DNA from: Mixophyes australis
Lineage: Eukaryota; Chordata; Amphibia; Anura; Limnodynastidae
Length of the DNA stretch: 64,000 nucleotides
NCBI GenBank assembly: GCA_036250195.1
Contig: JAVHZZ010000004.1
Coordinates: 322,550,628-322,614,627 of the forward strand
Direction: 5' to 3'
Each line of letters begins with the position of its first letter. Within the stretch, counting starts at the first letter, position 1. A program made the position numbers and the translations under genes. Shown here piece by piece: positions 22,679-34,929 of this stretch. Under the pieces are notes generated by a model, which saw only the letters and a list, made by a program, of their open reading frames with translations, was not told the DNA's origin and searched no databases.

Positions 22679-22903
22679 ATGCCTCCCAACATTAGTCTCT
22701 CCGGCAGTAGGATAGGGGCGTAGCCACGTCATATTGGTTGTGTAGCCTCTCCATGATGGGGGCCTGGTCACACATTCTGGCACGTGCCTTGCACTTTTGA
22801 ATTGCTACGCTGCACTGTACAAGCATAGCAGCTGTGAATGACACACACTTCCCAAATTTCCCACCCGCAGGACAAGGCTCCCTTCAGGACAGTTGGGAGG
22901 GAT
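22679..22903. mobile_element. MITE with CATRCCTCCCAAC ends
   Basis: The left end is CATGCCTCCCAACATT. The right end is GACAGTTGGGAGGGATG, its approximate complement. A shorter element with the same terminal motif lies at 44035-44151, so this is a family. No coding. Confidence 0.65.
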
Positions 22904-22909
22904 GTTGTT

Positions 22910-24885
22910 TCACCATGACCATGTAATGGGGTACTTGTAAGGCTAGGTAAGCTGTTGAATTCTCTACCACACGAGAAGATGATGCCAAATTCACAAACAA
23001 AATGCTAGTACAATGCACAAATTTGATCCCAGTGTGCATGACATCATAAATGTGAAACAGTAACTCAAATTTTATTGATACGCTTCCCTGAAGGCTGAAT
23101 GGGAAATAGGACAACATTAGCATTACTGTATATTAAACAAGGAACAGATTAGAGACCCAGGGAGTCTATAAATCAAACTTTGAAATCATTGCTATGTAAA
23201 CTGCAGATATTGTACTGCCATACTTGCCAACATTTTTAGAACAAATTTCAGGGAACAGTTTTATTTTGCGAATAATTGTGAGTTTGGTGCTGATTGACTA
23301 GTAAAGCAATATATTGTGGGTATGGTTATCTACTTTCTATATGCCTGTATTTTTCAAACATGAATATGCATAAGTAGAATGCATAGTCTACTAACATATT
23401 ACACCTTTAAATTAAATGGGGTGTCCATTTTTGAGCAAGCACTGCTATTTAGTCTTACAGTGGGAGTGGGTTCCCATGCCTCTGAGACACAAGATTGTTC
23501 CCTAAAATCAATTTTCACAAACTTATCAATAATGCTCAGCCAGTATATCTAGCACTCCTCTGGGACATCTGGACACACATAATGGAAGTCAGAACAAAAT
23601 AGTTGAGGCTCAGAATAAAATCTTTTTTGGTAGTGCTGCATGCCTCAATTTGGGTTATTATTTTGTATTTACATGAAACCCACAAAAAAACCGGGAGAAC
23701 ATCCAAGCTCTGCACATTTAGGGCCCTGGTTAGAATCATACACATGACTCTAGCTCTTAACCATTGTGCCATTGAAGCTGCTTTTTCAGTAATAATGTTA
23801 AAGTCACAGAGCTCATCACTGAGAGTTTTATTTTATAGTCACTGTGAGAAATACTAAGTAATGTAAAGAAGAGGGGATTCCAGGGACTGTGGGAAAGAAA
23901 TAAATCATTTTAAAATATGATATATATTTTGTCTAAAATATTGGTATACTTTAGACATGGTGCTCCAAATCATAGACAAAGAAAATGTATCCTGATTGCT
24001 GTAAATTCTAAGCTTCCATATACTAAACCTGTACCTGCATAATCTTCTACAATGATGACCCTAAATTCTTGTCCTTTAAATGCAATATCCTCAGTAATTA
24101 ATGACGTGTTCAGTATATATTTTGTGAAATTACTAGTAGGCAAGCATATACAATCAGGAAATAAAACAAATTACCAGTGCTGAATCAAGCCATGTGTCAG
24201 AAATAATAGATATGTAATAATGCATAAAAATGACAGAGTTAACCAACTAAACTATATGGATTTTTGAATGTAGTTTTTGTTTCAGATCACTTATCCTCTT
24301 CTGATTTCTATGGCTAATTTTTATCATGCAGCATTAGAATGCAGTAAAATATGATGGGAAGCCAATAAACTCTACAGTCATTTATTGATTGAGTCTATAA
24401 AAATTTTGCAGGGAGGCATAGAAATTTGTAAACCATTAGTAGCATAAATGGTGTAATATGGCATTGTCATAAACTGAGAGAAACATGTTCTGTAACTCTT
24501 TCTTAGCTGAATGTATCTATAATATTATATTAAATAATTGCTTTTTAGTTACCCTAAACATTTGATACAATAGGCAATGGCAAACATACATAGTATAATT
24601 GTTAAATATATTGCGATGGTGCCTCTTAATTGTCTTTTTCCAGGATTGCCTCTTTATGTAACCACGCACATAACATATACGTTTCATCATAAGGCACACC
24701 TACTCCAGTCCTTTTTACTATATTAACATCCAATTCTAACAGCGTGCTCTATAAAATATTTCCTGTCTCAAGACAATACAAAAATAATAATCACAACGCA
24801 GATATATATGTATAAAATACAATCTTTATTTATATATATTCAGTGACATCATCTTACATACAGTACATATAGTTCAACATATACA
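22910..24885. other. Unassigned AT-rich stretch
   Basis: No ORF above 84 codons and no recognised family. A CATACTTGCCAACATT phrase near 23220 resembles the terminus of the MITE at 34626, but its partner end was not found. Confidence 0.4.
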
Positions 24886-24892
24886 ATAACTA

Positions 24893-25386
24893 GGGCCTGA
24901 GTCAATAAGGAGAGCACAGCATAAAAAGGAGTAACTTTGCACCTGGGCAAAACCAGGTTGCATTGGGGGGAGGTAAATTTAAAATGTGGGGACAGATTTA
25001 TAGTTGGGATAGGGCATGTCGTAGGTCAACTATAAATTTCAGTGTAAAAATAAAGCTATCAAGTATTTGCGTGTGAGATGAAAAAACAGCCAGTAGTTAA
25101 CTTATGTGCAAAACAATAAACTCATTTACACCCCTTGGATTGTAACATGGTTTGTCCCGGACAACATTTAGGGCTAGATTTACTAAGCTGCGGGTTTGAA
25201 AAAGTGGGGAAGTTGCCTATAGCAACCAATCAGATTCTAGCTGTCATTTTGTAGAGGGTACTAAATAAATGAAAGCTAGAATCTGGTTGCTATAGGCAAC
25301 ATCCCCACTTTTTCAAACCCGCATCTTAGGTAAATTTAGCCCTTAATCTTTACTTTTTGTCTTACTTTCCTTAATGACTCAGGCCC
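24893..25386. mobile_element. Harbinger-like MITE (family A) with nested MITE
   Basis: Inverted ends GGGCCTGAGTCAATAAGG and CCTTAATGACTCAGGCCC. The inner phrase GCTATCAAGTATTTG...GTGCAAAACAATAAAC is shared with copies at 28702, 37964 and 50626. A second MITE (25171-25342) is inserted within it. The flanking triplets differ (CTA, TTT), so the duplication has decayed. Confidence 0.75.
25171..25342. mobile_element. 172-bp Harbinger-type MITE (family B), nested
   Basis: Near-perfect foldback. The left end is GGGCTAGATTTACTAAGC and then GGTTTGAAAAAGTGGGGA and TTGCCTATAGCAACC; the right arm is the complement. It is flanked by TTA on both sides (25168-25170 and 25343-25345), the classical PIF/Harbinger target. 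It sits inside the older family A MITE. Confidence 0.88.
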
Positions 25387-25452
25387 TTTGTGTGTAGGTA
25401 CATTAACTTATATTACTAATTTCTCACTGTTTCTCTTTTAATGTGTATCTTC

Positions 25453-25490
25453 CTTGTGTGTGTGTGTGTTTGCGTGTGTGTGTGTGAAAA
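25453..25490. repeat. (TG)n microsatellite
   Basis: TG dinucleotide run broken by one TTTGCG interruption. Confidence 0.9.
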
Positions 25491-25499
25491 TACATAATA

Positions 25500-26545
25500 A
25501 TATTGTTCTTGTATAGTGCACATACACATCGAAACCTCCATAAATTCTCAATAGTGCATCACACTGCAGCAAAGATATTATGTATGTCATACGGATGCCA
25601 TTTTGTCCAATGATGGAGGCCATATTAATTCATAAAACACAAATTCCACATAAGCATCCCTTCTTACAATATCCACACTGTATCCCATAAATCATATGCA
25701 CAGGCCCAGGAGATATAGTGCAGTTTTTGAATGGGCACAATGCAGCATATTAAATATGTAATACCTTGCAAATAAGTATATTACTGCATGCATTCATTCA
25801 GAAAGCTATATCTCCCTCTGTGAGGTTCAATGCAAATTGCATCAGTCATTTGGGGTGGACAAACTGCAAACTACAGCTCCAGGCGGCTCACTAGAGCCCC
25901 AAACTGCACTAGAAGCATGCAGAGACATATAAACACTGCAACAAGTTGCAAAAGCCTGCAAAAATCTGGCATTTTGGTGCCAGAATGTACTAGAAGGCTC
26001 CAGAAGTCATTTTTGGGAAAGGAGAGGAGACAAAAACAGCCTGATGGAAGCTAGTGAATTGTGGTGTGGAGCTACTGGCTGGGATAATGAAAGATCTTCC
26101 CACAAAGAGCCACTGAATGCTTTTGCTGAACTGTTGTTCTGAGGGCTGTTTACAGCTTGCAGCTAAAGTATGTAAAAGCCAGATGTAAAAGCCAGCCCAG
26201 AAAGAAACATATTTGGAGTACAGAACAAAAACTAGCTTGTCACTGTCCATGAGATGTCAGCAGGACTCATATGAAGACAGATAAGTTTCTGGTTTATTTT
26301 GCTTTGCTATGTTCAAGTTATTTGTGAAGTGAAAACAAGTGAGACATCAAACTACGTTATTTTAATCCTCTGACTGGGATTGTAATATTGCTATTAAGAG
26401 GTTATGTGCTGTCTGAAGGAAGAGTTTATTCCAGCCAAATCTGCTATATTTAAAGTTATCTGCAAGCTGACGCAGTGTGCAAGGGACATAGAGATAAATC
26501 ATTTGTCTCAAGAGATTGTCTATATTGCAGAAGTTTGAGCTCAGC
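25500..26545. other. Unassigned stretch, possibly LTR body
   Basis: Moderately GC-balanced 25820-26540 without long frames. It may belong with the LTR-like terminus at 27300-27432, but I cannot find an LTR start, so this is speculation. Confidence 0.25.
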
Positions 26546-26546
26546 A

Positions 26547-26730
26547 GGTAAATGTTTTATGTTCCGATTTTTGCAAATCGACGATATTCGACGACTTTGT
26601 CAGCAAAATTTAAAACGGCAACGTGTTTGATAGCAAAACTTGCCTTTAAACATATTGCCATTTTAAATTTTGCTGACAAAGTTGCAAAATTTATGTGATT
26701 AGCAAAAATCAGAGCATGTTATATTTACCC
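26547..26730. mobile_element. Foldback MITE
   Basis: Outer arms GGTAAATGTTTTATGTTC and the complement of GAGCATGTTATATTTACC. Inner arms TTGTCAGCAAAATTTAAAA and complement form an almost complete hairpin around 26640. No coding. TSD not clear. Confidence 0.7.
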
Positions 26731-27299
26731 CCAGGAGTCATGCATATATCAATTCGATTAATGATTTCATTTTGTTCAAGTAAATAAGATTCATGTGTGC
26801 ATCTGTAACTTCGCTTTTATCTACGGATTAGAATTTACCCCCATGGGTTCTGTCTACTATAAAGTAACCATACTCTACAGTCATTTCGTCTAAAGCATCT
26901 GACCTGAGCAAGCTTGGTTAATTCTTGTTGCATCTCTACTAATTTTGTGTGATAAGTGTTGTATAATTGCATTACAGTCTATTGTGATTGATTTGTCTAT
27001 GTAATATGTTGCATCACCATTTACTGTAATTGTTTTATTAGCCCAATAACAGCCTGTTGTCTCTCAAAAGTATGTATCTAGTGAAACCCATTTCACTTAA
27101 GCACAGTGCCTAACTTCAAATTGAAATACATTTTTTCCGTGACCTATATGTTGCAGTGATTTATATTTGGATATTACTGATATTGTTAAAACAAGGCTCA
27201 TAAATTGTTATTTATTTTGTGACATGTTGAATAACCTTGCATATTGAAGTTTTTGTGGTATTACTTTCCTACACTATTGTTACTTATCTTCTGTGGTGG

Positions 27300-27432
27300 T
27301 AAAGCTTACCTTGCAAATAGAATAAACCCACGAGTTTATGCAGTTTAAGCCCTGTGTCACTTGTTTCATCCCAACCCTACTGGGGGGACCTTTGACCCTC
27401 TACCATACCACCGGGCCTGTGGAATCCTATCT
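27300..27432 (+). mobile_element. Possible LTR 3' terminus (R-U5)
   Basis: AATAGAATAAACCCACGAG supplies a polyadenylation signal. It is followed about 110 bp later by ATCTTACACTAC and TTCTGGGGTGCC, resembling an LTR end next to a primer-binding region. No internal coding follows in plus orientation and no partner LTR is seen. A solo or truncated LTR is possible. Confidence 0.3.
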
Positions 27433-27439
27433 TACACTA

Positions 27440-28695
27440 CTTCTGGGGTGCCATCCATCTGCCTCTTTACACATACAGAATTGCAGGGCATGGCAACAGC
27501 ATGGCACAGTCAGTCATCTTGAAAGCATGGAAGGATTACATCAAAGGATTACATAAAAAACCCTGTCCTTATAGCACAGAACAGTAGCATTACAACCATT
27601 CACATCTATAAATGCAACATCCCTTATCGACCAATTCTTATAAGCAAACACATGATCTACCTTTATGACCACATTATAATTCCTTATCAGCACAGTATTT
27701 CTCACTATGAACTCCATTTTGCCTATTGTTGGCATACAAGATAATATTCCAGCACAAGCCCTCAGATTATTCAAAATTTCTCCACAAATCCATCTTTTTT
27801 GTTCAGTCCTAAAATTGCATCTCCTATCTAAATCCACATGCATCTCCATCATTTACCATACAATCTACTACAAGTACAATGTATCAATACAATTTAAACA
27901 TCCGAGAAATTATTAATATAAGCCACATTAAAGCCTTTACATGTTACCCATACTGCAGCCATAATACAGTATCCAAATGAAGAGGGAAAGGAGGGAGGGG
28001 AGAAAGCGGGGCAAAGAGTAAAGGGGAAGTAACAGATACTTGCTTTTAAGCAAGAGGAGAGCCAGAAAAACAATGAGAGACACAAAATATGTTTCCCAAT
28101 AGTTACAAATCACACCTGTGGGTGGATACCATTCAAAGGAAATGTTCAGTTGTATTGATGTGTATCCAAAAGGCCATTAGTCTTAAACTTGTTTAACCAC
28201 TCACACAGTTTGGCCTCATGCGATATTAGATGGCTAACTATTAAATCTACTTGTGTCAATTCAGATAATCGCTGGATGGAAAATGGAATCATACAATCTT
28301 TATCAATAGTGTTCTTCGACAGTCTCAATGGCACATTATGGGAGATGCAATTTAGTAACCAGGCATAAGGTTTGAAAGACTTGGGTTTTCCGCTATAGTT
28401 GTATGAAGGCTCATAAATTTCAAGTTTAGAGTTAAAAAAAAATATTGCTTACTAATTTGAATCAATTTGCTTTAATTTGCATGATGCCTGCTCTGATTTG
28501 ACTCACTATCTATAACATATGTGAAGGCAGCACAAAACAGAGAATTGAAGCTTATAAGGGTGCTAGAAAGTTACAACTTAGGGATTATTTAGTTGCGGAG
28601 TGTAAAGAAGGGACAGTTTTGTTTGGAAAATATTAGTAACTAACTTCTTGCTAACTTGGTTCTGCACAATCCATTAAAGTGCACCATTCCTAACA
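27440..28695. other. Unassigned stretch with minus-strand frames
   Basis: Minus-strand frames at 27541-27852 (103 codons), 27894-28085 (63 codons, strongly hydrophobic start) and 28146-28334 (62 codons) lie in series. I do not recognise them. A decayed retroelement gene is one possibility. Confidence 0.3.
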
Positions 28696-28701
28696 CTCTA
28701 C

Positions 28702-28990
28702 GGGCTGATTTATTAAGGAAAGTTCAGCAAAAACAATTAGGGACTTTGATCCTTGGCAAAACTAATTTTGCAATGCAAGGGGTGCATATTAGTTTATTAT
28801 TTTGTACATAAGAAAATTACTGGCTGTTTTTCATGTAGCAGCCAAATACTTGATAGCTTTATTTTTTCATTGACATTTAAAGTTGATCTAGGACATGTAC
28901 TACCCCACCTATAAATTTGTCCCCACATTTTAAATGCACCTCCCCCTCCAATGCAACATGGTTTTGCCAAGTTGCAAAAGTTACTTATTT
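28702..28990. mobile_element. Family A Harbinger-like MITE, truncated
   Basis: The left end is GGGCTGATTTATTAAGG. The inner phrases AAGGGGTGCATATTAGT and GTCCCCACATTTTAAATGC match the family A copy at 24893. The right end is missing or too diverged. Confidence 0.6.
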
Positions 28991-30435
28991 TATCATTACA
29001 TCTCTGATATGTCCAGCAGGGATAGTTGTCAATGATAGTCAGGGGATTTTGTCAGGGAATATTATAGTATTTTAGTATTATATAATATTAGTAAAACAGT
29101 AAGTGACAATGACTGAGAAATTACAGTTTTCTGTTCACATTTGTTATCAGGTGGAGCTTCAATCCCAGAACAAGAACATCACCTTTAACAACATCAGAAA
29201 GGACAACATTGTTAGGTGTACATTTTTATTTTTGTAATTGCCACATGGTTTATTTGGTTTTGTGTATTTCTCTCAAACGATACTAAGATACTATTCCATA
29301 TGTTGGATCAGGACTGATGCACTAAGATTAGCTTCTTGTTGAACTTGACTGTCCCTTTGTGGACATATTACCTACAAAGCCATTGCTATACTATCCATGT
29401 TACTTGACTTGAAAGTGCATCAAGAATTTTATATCATGCATGGCTTTCATTTCTTTAATTGGCAATTTTAATGATGATTGTAAAGCTGTCGGTGATAGAA
29501 AACTAGCAGCCTTTGCAGCATTCACGTAATGTGTTGTCGGTTTCATTTAGCATTTGATAAATAACACTTTCCCACAGTGCAATGATTTTTGGAGGCAGAT
29601 GTTGGAATTGTGCTTTTCAGCTGCATTTGATGGTGCACTAATTTTTAATGCTTTTTATGTGGTTGTTGGTTGGCAACTAGTTCTGTAACAGTTTCCTTTT
29701 CGTCATCACTGCTTGATACAACTTCTCAGAATAGGATACGCTTGTAATTGAATTTTGTGAGGCTATGTCACCAGCATTTTCAAGCGCAAACTGCTTTGCA
29801 ATGGACAACTGATTACTGTTTGCCACCGAATACATTTAACTATAAATAAATTTGATGAGGATGCATCACTTTTCTTTGCTTCATTACCACTGGCATTATT
29901 ATTGCTTCTTTTCTCGGTCAATGTAGCTAGTGACGTGTGGTTGCACTATTTTTACAGGTGTCAGCTTATTGCTTGGTTGTAAATTTTCCTCATTGCCACC
30001 TTTGAGCACAGAAGTAAATCTTCATCCTCATTATCTCTCTGAAAATAGTTATCACATCACAGTATTACTGTCTTATGATGCTCCTCAAACTGCCATAAAT
30101 AGTTGCTAGCACAAAATTGTGATTTTGAGTGTACTTTATTTTTACCACTGCTAGGATTTAGTATTACCTTATAAAAAGGGGACGTGGGGTAAAGATATGG
30201 CCATTCTGTGCAATAGGAAAAACCTACACAAACCTATTGTAGTCCATTAGATTAACAGTAACTTTCTGCCTTATTAAGTAGATTGTAAATGTATCAGTTG
30301 TACAAATAGCAGAAGTAAAGATTAAGCTTATAGGTAAGGCAACTGACATATCAATGCTCAAGTATCGTAGCTCCAAAGAAATAGTCTGAAGATATGGAAA
30401 TGAAATCAGCCTATGAGTCACTTTTACCTTTGCAG
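28991..30435. other. Unassigned AT-rich stretch
   Basis: No domain recognised on either strand. Minus-strand readings around 29450-30000 hint at a decayed coding exon, but stops and frame changes prevent assignment. Confidence 0.35.
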
Positions 30436-30439
30436 CCTG

Positions 30440-30645
30440 GCTGGGCCGAAATGCAAAATGTAGACTTAGCCTTAGCCTTATGTGTCAAACTCCCATTGTC
30501 CCATAGATTGTAAGCTTGCGAGCAGGGCCTTCTCACCTCTTTGTCTGTTTTACCCAGTTTGTTTATTAGTTTACTATGTTTGTCCCCAATTGTAAAGCGC
30601 TACGGAATATGTTGGCACTATATAAATAAATGATGATGATGATGA
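30440..30645 (+). mobile_element. CR1/L2-type LINE 3' end with GAT tail
   Basis: GATTGTAAGCTTGCGAGCAG, GTAAAGCGCTACGGAATATG, CACTATATAAATAAATGATG and a GAT-triplet tail ending at 30645. Severely 5'-truncated. The retroviral LTR begins at the next base. Confidence 0.75.
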
Positions 30646-31081
30646 TGAAAGAGAGACAAATTTATTAAACTTGCATGTACACAGATCATCTGACCTACGA
30701 CAGATCAGAAGGTCACCATAATACATTTGCACATACGTTTTATAAGCAATAATCTTGGCACCCTTATGCGGGGTGGAAGGCGGGCGTTCAGCTTGACATT
30801 TACACTGATTGGATAACTATTAATTACGTGCACTTCTATTCAAAGAATGTGTCTCCTTAACCATAGTGTTTTAAAATTAGGTCCTATCTCTGAGGTTTGG
30901 AAGCATTAATTCACTCATCAATGTTTCTAAATAATCACTAGTATAAATCAGTACGGCCTTACATGAGCACATTCCACATTCCAAGCATAAAACACGAAAA
31001 GCAAAAACATATTCATCTCTTGCAAGATTTAGTTTCATTAAAGCTGTAGCATACAAGTACAATCAGGGCTGCTAAACTCCA
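30646..31081 (-). repeat. 3' LTR of endogenous retrovirus 1
   Basis: On the minus strand the block starts near TGGAGTTTAGCAG and ends TCTCTCTTTCA against the LINE tail. It contains a TATA-like GCTTATAAAACG near 30740 and TTTAATAAATTTG near the end, the order expected of U3-R-U5. Env coding lies immediately upstream on the minus strand. The end at 30646 is supported by the abrupt switch to GAT triplets; the start at 31081 is approximate. Confidence 0.7.
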
Positions 31082-31084
31082 TTT

Positions 31085-32820
31085 TGTAATCCAGACTAAA
31101 TATTTAAACAATTTTATATCAATCAGCTCTCTGATATCTCTGGTATCATCTACTTTGCTTGGACTACTATGTCACCTCTTTCAAAATTCTCATAAAATGC
31201 TGGATATTCAGGCCTAATCTTTTTCCTTCCTTGCTTGCATAAGACACTGAGTAGTATAGAAAAGCATCTAATAATTATATTAATGATCATTAGGAACACA
31301 GAACATATTACTATATATTGTAATATACCTGACTTCCATTGGGATAAGCTTGCAGTTAGCCATGAGAAAGGATCCCATATCCGTCTGCTAATGCCCCTTT
31401 CCTCTCACTGTAATTCACTATTGTTTGTTAAATACCCGTCAACCACACCATGTTGCTCTGAAATAAAAGTACAACACTCTTGGCCTTTTAATTTGCATAC
31501 TTCTCTCTCTGATAAAAACACATCAAGGGCTTATGCAATGACACTTTTCTTATATGAGACAATTTTTCATTTATAATGGAAAGCGACTCTTTAGTTTCAT
31601 TTTTCACCTCTAAAAATTCTGAATATTGTTGCAGTCTATATGACAGTATCCCAAAGTGACGCAGATCAAAAGACACCATTGAGGAAAGAGTGAATACCAG
31701 AACTGTTCATTTTTTTATGCTACCCTACTTTTCTAGATCTTAGGTACTTCTGGTAAACTATATCTTACCACTATTGCAGGGATAACTCGGCCGAGGAAAC
31801 AAGTTCCATTAGCTTCTACCAGTAACCATGAGTTACAGAAACATTAGCATATTTATAATCAGAAATTCATACATCCTTATTATATAGCATAAACTTAAAT
31901 GGGTCTGTGTAATACATTTTGTTACCCACTGGAATCTGAACTGACATTCAGGGTTACCAAACACAACTGCCAATCTCAAATACTTACTCTGAGGGAGATA
32001 TGTAGCTGAAATATTTTTAAATTGTAGACCGGTTTTGTTTCTAGTATCCCACTGCTATGTTACCTCAGACCCATAGATTGGTACTACATGCAAAGTTGTC
32101 TTTCCTCCTGGGGAGGAATATGTGAGCATAATCAACTATTTGTTTCTTTGCATACCTGAGCAGTAATTGTGTGTGTTCATGGCAGCAAGTTTTGTCCCCA
32201 GGCCACTTTTCACATTTTTAAATCAGGGTCTGTCAAATGACGTTTTACAAGAGTCAGGAAACAGGCAGTATGCATTCAAATTAAAGATGATTTCTCAAAC
32301 AAACAAAGTTCTGACTGCTATGAATGCCCAAGGGCATTTATCTGGATTGGTTCCCAAAAGATTCATGTTCATTGTCTCACTTTTTCTTTACATCAGAGAC
32401 TCTTTTTTTGGTTTCCCCAGAGCTACCTGGTGCTGACTGATGCAACTACAGGCTGGGGTTTATTATGCCCTTCTAAACTGGTGTACCTGGAGTTGTTGTT
32501 ACAAAAAGACTGGGGTAGGTGTCTGCAAGGATGTCTTTTTTTTCCAGTAGTGCAGGGGGGAACAGTTACCTTCTTACAGTGCGAGGCGTGTATCTACATT
32601 GACTTCTCTCCCACCTTGACTGAACATGTCAGGAGAACTTGGGGAGAACCTTCCCACTGATCAGGCAGTCCAACTTTATCATCATACGCTCACCTGGATT
32701 TAGATCATGACATTTATCAATATCAGGTGGATAAGTAGAAAGTCGGACATCATGAATCTCCCTTGTCTGCTCACTTGAGCCAAGTATTTAACAGTTTCCG
32801 AAAACAAGTTTTATAAAGCA
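31085..32820 (-). pseudogene. env: Endogenous retrovirus 1 env remnant
   Basis: Minus-strand relic between integrase and LTR, the position of env. The transmembrane subunit is recognisable: a CX6CC motif is encoded at 31471-31497, preceded by a heptad-like helical stretch (frame 31488-31679). After a frame change a hydrophobic anchor region lies near 31250-31330. The upstream surface-subunit part (about 31700-32820) is too broken for motif calls. The CX6CC motif is typical of gamma- and epsilon-type retroviral TM proteins. Multiple stops and frameshifts; not functional. Confidence 0.55.
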
Positions 32821-32829
32821 AAATACGCA

Positions 32830-33455
32830 AGGGCCCTCTGGGACTGATCCTCATGCTGTATAACACAAAAGGCAATTCTTCTGGCCAGGCAAGACCAGCT
32901 TCCTTCAAAATTTTAGTCTATTTAGTTTTTAATGTCTGGTTATACCTTTCAAGATTCCCACTAGCTTGTGGTTGGAATGGGGTGTGCAACTGTTGCTTTA
33001 TTCCCATCACATCACATTACTTTACACATTCTACCTGTGAAATGCATACCTTGATTTGAGGATATCATTTATGGTAACCCATACCTGCATACAAATTCCT
33101 GAACTATCTTCTTTGCAGTTATGTTTGCTGTGGCTATGGCTACGGGTCATTTCTCCACCTACCCAGAAAATAACTCTACCCAAACTAAAACATATTGCAA
33201 ACTTCTTATCATTGAGAGTTTAATAAAATCAATCTGGATTTTCTGGATGGTTTCCTCTGTAGCTGGGACGTGTGCTGGTTCTATGGGAATGGTTTGTCCA
33301 GGATTTGCCTGTAAACAAGTAAAACAGCTAGCACAGAATTTAATAGCTAATGTAGAGAACCCTGGAGCATACCAACAGGCCTTAATAAATTGAATCATAG
33401 CTGTCTTTGATAAGTGTGTTAAACCATGACTAAGCTCTGCCAAAGCAGGGTACAC
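32830..33455 (-). pseudogene. pol: Endogenous retrovirus 1 integrase remnant
   Basis: The minus-strand frame 33455-33159 shows the zinc-binding part of retroviral integrase (HGLTHLS with a downstream CASCFTC cysteine pair), then a linker and the start of the catalytic core (IQIDF). Farther downstream on the minus strand (33050-32830) the core's C-terminal portion, with the region around the catalytic Glu, is present in another frame. Stops and at least two frameshifts break it. A related but shuffled fragment lies at 60470-60699. Confidence 0.75.
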
Positions 33456-33690
33456 ACTTTTTGGTGCAACAGGCTTACCATACTTACTGTGCTACAATTC
33501 TTTGTGGTTTGGATCACTTCCTCCCTGCTGTCAGCTGGTGACCTCCTGTGGAGAACAAACTTTTTGCATAGATATTAACATTTGCTCATCAGGGATTACA
33601 GTGACAGTCGTTATTTCACATTTTTGTCTTTTAAAACCTTTTTCTGCTTTTGATTATTCTGCTTTGTCAGAAAACCCCTCCCCTCTGCTA
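33456..33690 (-). mobile_element. Endogenous retrovirus 1, upstream pol remnant
   Basis: Continues the retroviral sequence upstream of integrase. The phrase at about 33545-33625 is nearly repeated at 60630-60699 (GATTAACATTT, TTACAGTAACTGTC-like). No RT core is recognisable; the copy is truncated here by the GC-rich foldback. Confidence 0.45.
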
Positions 33691-33699
33691 AAAATGTGC

Positions 33700-33830
33700 C
33701 CTACATAGCGGCACTGTACTATACAGCAGCCGCGGCGGTGCTGTATTGTATACAGAACCACCGCGGACGCTTCTTTGACAGCGCCACGGGTGCTGTATAG
33801 TACAATGCTGCCAAAACGGGGCGGCACCTC
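33700..33830. mobile_element. GC-rich foldback element
   Basis: GGCACTGTACTATACAGCAGC near 33713 is inverted near 33790 (GGTGCTGTATAGTACAATGC), with CCGCGG in between on both sides. A short hairpin-forming block much richer in GC than its surroundings. No TSD identified. Confidence 0.55.
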
Positions 33831-33849
33831 TCTCGCTTTTTTTATTTTT

Positions 33850-34620
33850 TTTTGGGGTGGAGGGGAAACCCACCCTTAAAAATTCTCTGTGCATCCCTGT
33901 GTTGCTGGCCATATTGAAAGAATAGTAAAGCATGGCTAAGAAAAATGTAATGCAGAGGAATGAAGCAGATAAGTAGTAAGTGTGTTTTTTAAGATCTGAT
34001 CTTTTTAAGATCTGAAGTGCATTATCTCTGCCACTCTTTGGCATAGATGAAGTATGTCTTAAAATGGCCACTGTATTAAAAGATATTATCTCTGATGAAT
34101 AGAGATAAAAGCAAGAGACATAGATTAGAATATTTTTCACAGCTATTTATGGAAGAATTCACATCACACATGTATATTGATTTTACAATAAATGCTACGT
34201 CAATAAAATGACATCTAACTACTTAGTGGTATTTTGTATTAGCCATATTGATATAACAACTGAAGATTTATTTTTAAAAATACTCATTTTGACTACTAAT
34301 TTAAAATGAACTATATTAGCATGATTTTCATGTAGTTATAAACATGGGTGAAACTATAGTCATAGCAGTCAATGCTACTGTTACGGGGATCAAAGACATA
34401 GGATGACTAGCAGACTTATCTTACCTCCTCAGATTCTCCCTTCAACTAGTCCTTAACTCACAATTGTTCCTGGCTATTCCAGGAGAGACAAACAAGAGAG
34501 AGAATAAAGATTTGTTAATATTATAGTTAGAGGATAGAACCTTAACTGTGCTTTAAAAGATGATCTTTAAATTAATTTAAAGATTATTTTTCTCAAAATA
34601 AAAGTATACAAAACAGTGTC
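33850..34620. other. Unassigned AT-rich stretch
   Basis: The minus-strand frame at 33688-34140 crosses the GC-rich foldback and looks like a shadow. Nothing else supported. Confidence 0.4.
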
Positions 34621-34625
34621 ATATT

Positions 34626-34928
34626 CATACTTGCCTACTTTTTGAATCTCCCCTCCAGGAGTGGCAAGTGCGGGCAGCGTGATGACTCATTTTGCATAAT
34701 CACGGCCCTGTCTCACACCACCCTGCACAATGATGTGATTTGCATCATCATGCAGCAGGGTCAGGGTCATGAAGACACGATTTGCATCATCAAGCCCCAC
34801 CAACTGCTGTGTGATGAAGCAACTTGCGTCCTCGTGCAGTGGAGGCATGACCGATGATACAAAATCAAGGCCCGTCCACAAGAAAGTGAAGTGAGTCACC
34901 CAGGTATTCCGGAGAGTAAGCAAGTATT
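34626..34928. mobile_element. MITE with CATACTTGCCTAC ends
   Basis: The left end is CATACTTGCCTACTTTTTG and the right end is GGAGAGTAAGCAAGTATTG. Contains repeated GATTTGCATCATCA-type phrases (34737, 34789). No coding; the 70-80 codon frames are shadows. Confidence 0.65.
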
Positions 34929-34929
34929 G

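Noticed and set aside
33121..33393. Plus-strand 90-codon frame
   Set aside because: It is the shadow of the minus-strand retroviral integrase, which has recognisable zinc-binding motifs.
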